Assembly: GCA_014904985.1 (NCBI GenBank)
Contig: MU129024.1
Location: 37,664 to 101,663 of the forward strand
DNA length: 64,000 nt
Direction: 5' to 3'
Origin: Hydnum rufescens UP504
Taxonomy: Eukaryota; Basidiomycota; Agaricomycetes; Cantharellales; Hydnaceae
Part shown: piece after piece, positions 57,369 to 64,000 of the stretch
Layout of the letters: each line of letters starts with the position of its first letter
How positions within the stretch are numbered: the first letter of the stretch is position 1
Position numbers and translations under genes: made by a program
Notes under the pieces: model-generated
Told to the model about the DNA's origin: nothing
What the model saw: the letters and a program-made list of their open reading frames with translations, nothing else
Databases searched by the model: none

Positions 57369-59649
57369 ATGCCGCCCAAGGCATCCGGCACCCGTCGTTC
57401 AGCCCGTGCAGTACGACACAACTCCGGACAAGATCCAAAATCACCTTCCAGTGCTACAGGCCACCCTACTCCCCCCACTGGCGAGCCGAAGGGTCCCAAG
57501 GAAAAGGACGACGATCCACCCAAGCCCCGTAGAGGGACGAAAGGCCGCAGTGACTCACACCACGCAGAAGAGACCAAGACTTCCTCCAGATCAACTAAAC
57601 ACGGTCAGTTCACGCCCTCTCCCACCACCCTCTAGGCACCCTCGCTTACTGACACCATCGGCGTCGGACAGCTCCAGAACCTTCACCACCTGATGACCCC
57701 ACAAATGGCGAAGAAGACGACGAATCTGGGATCACTCGATGTGTTTGTGACGAAGCTGGTCCGTCCTTACCCCCCCTTTGCCTTTTCATGACCGTTGGCT
57801 CATCTGTCATGCAGAGGCTGAGACTAAAGACATGGGCTTCATGGTCCAGTGCGAGCAATGCAATGTCTGGCAGCACGGTATTTGCATGGGAATAGATCGC
57901 GAAGAAGACTGTCCCGACGAGTACTTCTGCCACGACTGTCGTCCCGATTTGCATACCGCCTTACTCGAGTGAGCGTCGTGTCCCGTCACACTCGCACTGG
58001 CGCATCTTCTCATACTCCATCTGCCTCTGCTCGTAGAGATCTTGAACGACGCGCAAAAGCGCCCTCCCGGCGAGACAATAAAAAAACCAATCGCTCTACA
58101 AGCTCCCGGACCTCACGCTCTACCTCTCCCGACGGCCGCAAATCCCACAAATCTCCCAAACGAAGGAACACGATGAATAGCCGCGATCCTGAACTAGAGA
58201 TCGTTCTCGATATGTCTCGCAAAGAAGCTGAGCGCGCAGGGATCATCACCGATGGTGACCAGGAAACCGGCGAAGGTCGACGAAAACGCAAGAGAGCTGG
58301 GGATCCAACTGATGTGGCCGAGAGGTGTGTCTATGCATTTAATATGCCCCCGAGCTCTCCCTGACAAAACGATGCAAATATCGTAGCAGCTCTAATACTC
58401 GCCGGAAACGGTCCGCTGGGAGCCCTGAGTCTACTCGGTCCGATGCAGTAAACGCCGACGCCCCTCCATCACGCCCCAAGTCATCCAAGCATCCTAGCAA
58501 CGCATCATCCGTGTCTGATCCCGCAGCGGGTGACTCCGGACCGCTTGGAAGGGGGCGACGCTCATCTCGCAAAGAGAAAGAGCCAAGTCTGGATGTTGAT
58601 GGTGAGTTTTAATATTCATTTCGTGCAACATGTTGCATCCTCTTTGATCCCACGCTGACCACTTGCAGCTTCGGGCAAAAGCAAGCACCCCAATCAGTAT
58701 ACATACCGGGTCCCCAAGCAACCTATCGCCTCCCCATCCAAACGCGCTGGGAACGCAGCACACGAACACGGCACAAGGCGCAACCCTCCTCAACCACGTC
58801 CCGCGGCATCCCCTTCCCCTGTACCACTTTCCTACAACATTCCCGATCACTTCTCCCACCTCGCGCCTTTACTTCCGCACCCAACTCCGCAAGGCGTCAG
58901 CGTGAAGGTCGGCCCCAACGAGGATAACCGAATACTGGAGAAAGGCGTCAAAGTCCGGTGGCCTCCGAAACGCACCACGATTGGCGAGATGCGAAGACGA
59001 GTGCGTGGTATGATGGAATACGTGGCTCGTGCCCAACTTGAGGCCGGCGAACGAGAGCGAAGAGCAGACATGCTCAGAGCCGCGCTCCAAGAAAACGCCC
59101 TGACCGTGCCTTCCACTGAACCTACCCAGGCTCCGACTGCTCTTCCTACGCCTGCCGCCAGCACTGAAGACGAAAACGAAGGGCCGGAAAAGATGATAAT
59201 GGCGATGTCGCCATGACCGATGCCCCCTTACAATTGAAGACAGAGGAAGGCGCTGATCCCTCTCTCAGCGGGAATGATGCAGGTGCGATGGTGCCTAATA
59301 CTTGCAATACAGGATACAGGATGACTTACAAACGTCACAACCAGATCCACAACTTCCTGCTATGCCCACTCCAGCATCACCATATTCTGCCTTCGAGGTT
59401 GCCTTGGGACAGAAACCTAATATTGCCGCGTCATCCACGCGCTCACTTACGAACAGTGCCAAGGACGAGTGCTCCTCTACCCCACCCAAAGATCCGGGGC
59501 CAACAACAACCCAGCTTCTGGATGAACTAACGCGAGAGCTTATACAGTTCCAGGAACGGTTTGGGGCAGGACGTGAGGGGAAAGTCTATCGTGAACGAAC
59601 CGATAGGGAACGCAGGACGAGGGGTGTCGTGGAAGTCGAGATGTTTTGA
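57369..59649 (+). CDS. PHD-finger chromatin protein (Cti6-like)
   Basis: Start ATG 57369 (MPPKASGTRRSARAVRHNSG), then a basic Pro/Ser-rich leader. The PHD finger is assembled from RCVCDEAG, then MGFMVQCEQCNVWQHGICMG and CPDEYFCHDCRPDLH, a C4HC3 zinc pattern that usually reads methylated or unmodified histone H3 tails. A basic Ser/Arg region (SARRDLERRAKAPSRRDNKK), RSTSPDGRKSHKSPKRR and IVLDMSRKEAERAG follow. A later exon has YRVPKQPIASPSKRAGNAAH and KWPP-type blocks (GVKVRWPPKRTTIGEMRRRV), and the final exon gives TTTQLLDELTRELIQFQERF and stop 59649. Introns are about 50-75 bp. Domain order resembles fungal Cti6-type Rpd3-complex subunits, but only the PHD finger is certain. Confidence 0.82.
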
Positions 59650-60248
59650 TGCTGTCGCCAATAGTCTTTTTACTGCACGCCTGCCCGCCCACTATTGCGT
59701 CCCCCGACCCGACCTCCCTTGGTTTGTCCTTGTCCTTATCTGCGCTCTTCGCTCTGCTACCACTACCGCTATTGCTACTGAGTTTTTGTTGCAGCCTTGC
59801 TTCCTACATCTTTGTTTTAATCTTCTCGACGATGCTGTAGATGGGATGACCTGGCCATCCCCTGGCTCCCGCCCTGTAACAGAATGTACGGAGGCGCCCT
59901 TGGTATTATCTTGTTTGTTAAACCAAATATGACATCGACGCGTAACGTGATACATGCTGCTTGGGGTTCTTGGGATTCTGTACATCGTTCGAGGGGATTC
60001 AGTGCCTAGCTCATTCCTAGGGCCAGTTTTCTTTCGATGCGTGCACGCATTTGGGAGCGAGTTTGCATAGTTGAAAAGAGTCGGAAATTACAAGAATTGA
60101 TACTTTGAGTTTGCTACAGTATGGGAGAATCCCCTCCGCTCATCATACCCATCCACGAATTGCGGTTGCAGGTGGCGCTGAAGAATATCAGGCCTTGGTC
60201 AGAAATGATTTGTAAGCAGTCTTCTGTGTTTGCACTGCCTCAAGCAGG
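59650..60248. other. Intergenic
   Basis: About 600 bases holding the 3' flank of the PHD-finger gene (pyrimidine-rich) and the upstream region of the SWIM-domain gene. An earlier ATG at 60121 opens a short frame ending in a CAG-GTGGCG donor-like site, so an extra 5' exon of the next gene is possible. Confidence 0.45.
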
Positions 60249-61032
60249 ATGAGTGAATTGGAACTTATCATCGACTCTCTGATGCAGACGATCTCTCCTG
60301 GGAATTGTACGTGGGGGCTGTGGACATCCCAATGGTTGATTGGCACGTTAATCTGGATGCGGGACCACTCCTTTCTAGTACCAGATGATACTCTTCTCTC
60401 ACTCAACATGCTATTCTCGCAACTTCTTGTAGCAGCGTTGGACCTTATAGACACGGGAAGCGGTAGGCACTCATGTCCTTGATCTTCTCAATTTTTTTTG
60501 CATATTCCTCATACCCGGCCTGCGCTTCGCCAGTAACTTGCTGGCGAACACCATGGGGGCGTGAAGAATATACTGTCAAAGGGGCCTCCGACACGTACAA
60601 CGTCATCCTCAATATTCCGCGCCCACGTTCTTACGCAGGGCTTCATCCAAGCACGGGTTCAATGGCCTCGGGAGTGCCATCTCCTCCCGCCTTCTGTACC
60701 TGCCCTGCCTTCACGTACACCGTCCTTTTACCTGGGTCAAGCCATGTGTCTTTCCCAGGAGCCACTGGGACTGGGAACAGCACTCCACACATGATGGTTC
60801 GTCCTTCTCTCCTCATCTCCTAATGGGCGTTTTCCCCCCTCCTATTTTCAAATTCAGCGTCTCAATTATCTCGCTTTTCTCGAGCACGCACTAATTACAG
60901 GCTCTCTCTCTCCCGTTTATATAGTGCAAACACATACTAGCAGTTCGGATCGCCCAGCGTCTCGACAAATGTGTCGAAAAATCTCTCGAAGGGGATGGTA
61001 TCGATATATTTGCAACCAACGCCAGCTCGTAA
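60249..61032 (+). CDS. SWS1: SWIM-type zinc finger protein, SWS1/ZSWIM7-like
   Basis: Probable Shu-complex factor that promotes Rad51-dependent recombination. Exon 1 is MSELELIIDSLMQTISPGN (60249), joined through a GTACGT intron to LPDDTLLSLNMLFSQLLVAA with LDLID, matching the SWS1 block IPDEYLLSLKFLFG...ALDLVD. The next exon, VTCWRTPWGREEYTVKGASD, is followed by AFCTCPAFTYTVLLPGSSH, the first half of the CxCx(n)CxH SWIM motif. The second half, CKHILAVRIAQRLDKCVEKS, comes from the last exon (acceptor TTATATAG near 60.93 kb); stop 61030-61032. A loop between the strands (RPRSYAGLHPSTGSMASG) is longer than in animals. The splice joining SSH to CKH is not fully resolved. Confidence 0.85.
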
Positions 61033-61062
61033 AAAGAAAAAAAACGGAAAAAGAATACACTC

Positions 61063-61380
61063 ACCTCCCCTTCCCCACCGAGGACTTCAGTCCGTAGCTC
61101 TGGAAGTGACATAAAGGCTTCAGGAATGTTCCATGCCCAGGTAATGACAGTTCTGTCTATGATATTTGCGTGGTGCTAGCTGACGATACAGAGAAGAGCC
61201 CCGTCTCTTACCTTGGCTGTGCGCACGATTTCCAGTGTAGCGCGTTCACAAAGATGAACCCGACTGTCGGCGACCGTAGACGTACCCCAACGTTTCTCCT
61301 GAATATAAGACTTGCCGTCTCGCCGGTCGCAGACGGATGGACATGGTTGCATAGGCGCGGGTGGCATTCGGATGCTCAAG
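61063..61380 (-). other. Unidentified spliced coding fragment
   Basis: A minus-strand stretch reads CPSVCDRRDGKSYIQEKRWG and VADSRVHLCERATLEIVRTA up to a good donor (GTAAGAG at 61211). After an acceptor ATCATAG, either RTVITWAWNIPEAFMSLPEL or a phase-0 frame ending in a nearby stop follows. It lies convergent with the SWS1-like gene. Neither reading matches a family I know, and upstream exons toward 61.64 kb are unclear. It may be the 3' part of a real gene or chance coding. Confidence 0.3.
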
Positions 61381-61855
61381 GCTGCCCCGCCATTCTATTC
61401 CTTTCCCAGGCATTTGACGGCGTTCCACTGATTACGAGCGGAGTGGGCAACGTCTACGGACAACCATCCAGCCGGCCACGGACAACAGCTCCCGGCCGGT
61501 GACCGCCTGGCACCAGCACTTCGTTTCAGACAGTCTTTCCAAATCGCGGTTGCGTAACACATTGTATTTATTTGGTTTCGCGTCAGCGCCAGAGGAAGAA
61601 ACGACGGGACATCTACAAAGGCGAGACGCTAACAATGACTATACTGGCACCTAGACTGCAGAACATTATAAATAAACTAGTAAAGAGGGTATGTACTTTA
61701 AAATGTAGGTTCGAAGGGTTCATTTTGGAGGAATGGTGAAAGCATGGGTTAGAATAATTGAATGTGATGAAAGTGTACACTGTTGAATCTAGGCGACGGA
61801 CGGCGAAGCGTATAAGTGGGGTACATGAGAAAGAAGAATGAAGGAATGGATTCGA
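61381..61855. other. Intergenic or 5' part of the unidentified fragment
   Basis: Nothing was recognised apart from one short minus-strand frame (61635-61432). The segment 61.65-61.85 kb is AT-rich and is probably the 3' flank of the WHIM/DDT-like gene. Confidence 0.4.
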
Positions 61856-63827
61856 CTATGGTGTTGGCTTTAGTGAAGTACCAGACACGGAACTCCCCTT
61901 CTTGGGCTTAGGAATTGGAGGGCAGGTCGATGCCAGGCCTTTGGTGCTGCCGTTCGAGGTGTCAATTTCGCCCGTGCCGAACCTCACGTCCAGAAAGTCC
62001 GCAAAGTCTGAAAGACCCTTACAAAGGGTGCGAGTCCGCAGAACAGCTTGGCTCTCGGTGGTAGGTTTGTCAAGACCTCCCGACTTTCCGACAATTTGCT
62101 GATCTTCGTGTCTTTATCCGTGGAGATGCCGCTAATCTCTTGGGCAGCATCCCCAGTAGAGATCTGGCCTGAGACCTCTTCACGCGCGAGTACCGTGGAT
62201 AGAAGCCAATTTGATAGTTGTCGGATCGACGTCGCCTCATTAAATGCCCACCACAATTCCTCGTCGTCTTGATCACTGCCGTCTTCCAGAGGGGCATCCG
62301 CAGGCCGTCTTCCCCAGACGAAGACAAAATATGCCCAATTTGCCAGCCGATTGCGTTCCGATTGGGAGAGGCCTTTATTGGCACCCGAGCCTTTGCCGCT
62401 TACTTGAGGATGCGACAGGGCGTAATACGTGCGACCTTCGTGGTCGACCCCAAGAGGTTCGTACCGAAGGTGATTGCTTTGTACGTCAGTTAAATGGTGT
62501 ACGTTGATCTTCAATAAGGCAATTCTGTGTGTGTCTTGAGCAGGTCGAAGCTAGAGGATTCCCAAGACGTAATGTTAAGCACCGACGATGGATGAGAAGG
62601 CTGCTCGAGCGCTCACTTTCGCAGATAAAGCAGAGTGCTCAATTTTATGTTTCAACTTCTTCTCTTCATTAGTCAATGCAGACTGGTTGATATCATTGCG
62701 TGTGTTTTCCCTCTCTTGAGTAAACATCTTGCGCACAGCTATCCAGCGGTCAGTCTCTTCTTTCACGCGGACCGCGCGTTCCTTGTTCAATCTCGTTATT
62801 TCTTTCATTCTGGTGTAGAACGGATCAGCAGAAGGCGCCTATCCAAGGAAGAAGAACGCACCCATCGTCAAACTCCTGCCGAATAAAGGAGGTTTGAACA
62901 GCTTCCAAGATGAGGGAATTGATAGCGGGGATGAGCTGTCTAGCCTGCACAAGATCTGGGCCCTTGCGCGTGACGCGTGTCGTACGTGCCGCCTCTCCCC
63001 TTGGAGGTGACGGGTACGCAAGCGGTACTGTAAGACAGGTTGGGGCCAAACTATGCACGGCATCCCATATCTGGTCCAAATTGATCTGACGTGCTCGCAA
63101 ACGTTTGACAACGGCACTGATTTCCTTTGAAGGAAACGTGGCTTCAGCCAAAAGGGATCATTCCAATTTAAAAGGGACTTGCATGTTTAGCAGACGCGTT
63201 GGGTTCATCGTCCGCGATGATGTCTAGAAGGCCGATAAGAAGAGCTTTGCATGTGGCTTCAGAAAAGGAATCGAATGTGTCCAACGAGTCTACGTGTGTC
63301 TTAGGGATGCGGAGAATGTTCCGAAATCTCTTTATAAATTCGCGGCACTGTATGGCGGAAGACCATGGGTTCACAAACAAAGAGGGTCCACAATATAGCC
63401 ACTGACCATAACACGGTCTTCAACGTCTCTCGAGACTCGGCACCATAGATAGGGGTCCATTTTGGACAACGGGCGACTATGATATTCTTCTTCGGCACGA
63501 CGGGTTTAGAAACAATCGGTTTTGTGGCCTATATACACGTGTTTCGAGTTAGCTTGATTTCAGTTGTGTGAAGTCATTGACGCACCTCAACGACTACATT
63601 GACACTAGGTTTCGGAGCATCAATGCGTTTTTTCTTAAGTGGCTTCCTCTCCCCATACTTCTCGGCCGCGAAGCCAGGATCTCGACGCGTGTTTTCATCA
63701 CTGGCGATAATTTCGAGCTTGCGTTTTAACGGAGTGTCACTTCTATGGATTTTGCCGACCAAAGGGCTTCTCGCAATGGCGAGTATGGAATTTCCACGAA
63801 GACACTATGCCGCTTCAAGTGGTTCAT
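61856..63827 (-). CDS. WHIM/DDT-like chromatin remodelling-associated protein
   Basis: Probable nuclear protein with the helical DDT/WHIM layout used by ISWI-complex partners. The start is ATG 63827, MNHLKRHSVFVEIPYSPLRE; a T-run shift (plus 63761-63763) then leads to VGKIHRSDTPLKRKLEIIAS and a basic KPLKKKRIDAPKP tract. After an intron, ARCPKWTPIYGAESRETLKT leads to EFIKRFRNILRIPKTHVDSL, DSFSEATCKALLIGLLDIIA, then RLRARQINLDQIWDAVHSLA. A charged coiled-coil-like segment (62.8-62.6 kb) precedes LRYEPLGVDHEGRTYYALS, resembling the WHIM2 consensus (PLG.D..G..YY). The tail changes frame near an AAA run (62113-62115), then ends LCKGLSDFADFLDVRFGTGE with a Pro/Lys tail and TAG at 61856. Domain assignment is by pattern only. 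Confidence 0.65.
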
Positions 63828-63912
63828 GGGACAAAGTGGGGAGTAGGGTTCAGTGGGCGTGGTCAATTGATGGCGGCTTGTTTACGTCGGTGTTCCCCGA
63901 GGCACGTGATAT

Positions 63913-64000
63913 ATGGCTCGCAAGCGCAAGGCCTCTATCACTGGGAACTCAGTGGAGGCTTCCTCTCGCTCCCCCAGGGCCACACGCTCTACAATACGCA
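63913..64000 (+). CDS. Start of a further gene, cut by the window end
   Basis: ATG at 63913 opens MARKRKASITGNSVEASSRS then PRATRSTIR, in frame to the window edge. The lysine/arginine- and serine-rich start is typical of a nuclear protein. It is divergent from the WHIM/DDT-like gene, with 85 bases between the two start codons. The product is unknown. Confidence 0.5.
   Translation, partial: MARKRKASITGNSVEASSRSPRATRSTIR

Overview
The window is eukaryotic and fungal. Nearly every recognisable gene is cut by short GT-AG introns of about 45-80 bp, and the products (FGAM synthase, VPS8, TIM17, USE1, Mei2, MIOS/SEA4, a basidiomycete-type hybrid histidine kinase) read as Basidiomycota, Agaricomycetes. 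The TPR arrays, glycine-rich mini-genes and I9 inhibitors fit a Rhizoctonia solani-like genome best. This is inferred from gene style; no database was searched.

Layout. 1-6.5 kb: repeat-derived DNA with relic coding pieces and foldback elements. 6.5-8.8 kb (-): the N-terminal half of a MIOS/SEA4 gene, cut off by a dispersed repeat. 10.1-14.4 kb (+): a membrane hybrid histidine kinase with a response-regulator domain. 15.0-16.4 kb (+): an alpha/beta hydrolase of the haloacetate dehalogenase/epoxide hydrolase family. 16.7-17.2 kb (+): the spliceosomal Sm-F protein. 17.6-19.0 kb (-): a frameshifted F-box-like gene. 20.6-21.2 kb (+): a small dsRNA-binding-domain protein. 24.0-27.3 kb (-): a helical-bundle plus TPR-array gene that looks like a fungal cell-death or NLR-type protein, with several frameshifts. 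27.4-41 kb: repeat-rich, with a large imperfect inverted repeat (about 32.2-33.4 and 37.1-38.3 kb), a multicopy glycine-rich mini-gene family, and two copies of a peptidase inhibitor I9-like gene, one decayed.

41-64 kb is a compact gene block: Mei2-like RNA-binding protein (-), TIM17 (-), VPS8 (+), FGAM synthase (-), USE1 SNARE (+), a PHD-finger protein (+), an SWS1/ZSWIM7-like SWIM protein (+), a WHIM/DDT-like chromatin protein (-), and the first codons of a further gene (+). Divergent pairs have very short start-to-start spacing: TIM17/VPS8 about 60 bp, FGAM synthase/USE1 about 110 bp, WHIM protein/last gene about 85 bp.

The genes do not form one pathway. The block is ordinary housekeeping: endosomal tethering, ER-Golgi fusion, mitochondrial import, purine synthesis, chromatin, recombination. 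A recurring oddity is single-base frameshifts in strongly conserved genes, most at or beside homopolymer runs, which suggests sequence or assembly error as much as real decay. Exon limits were read by eye from splice signals and frame continuity, so gene ends are approximate where stated.
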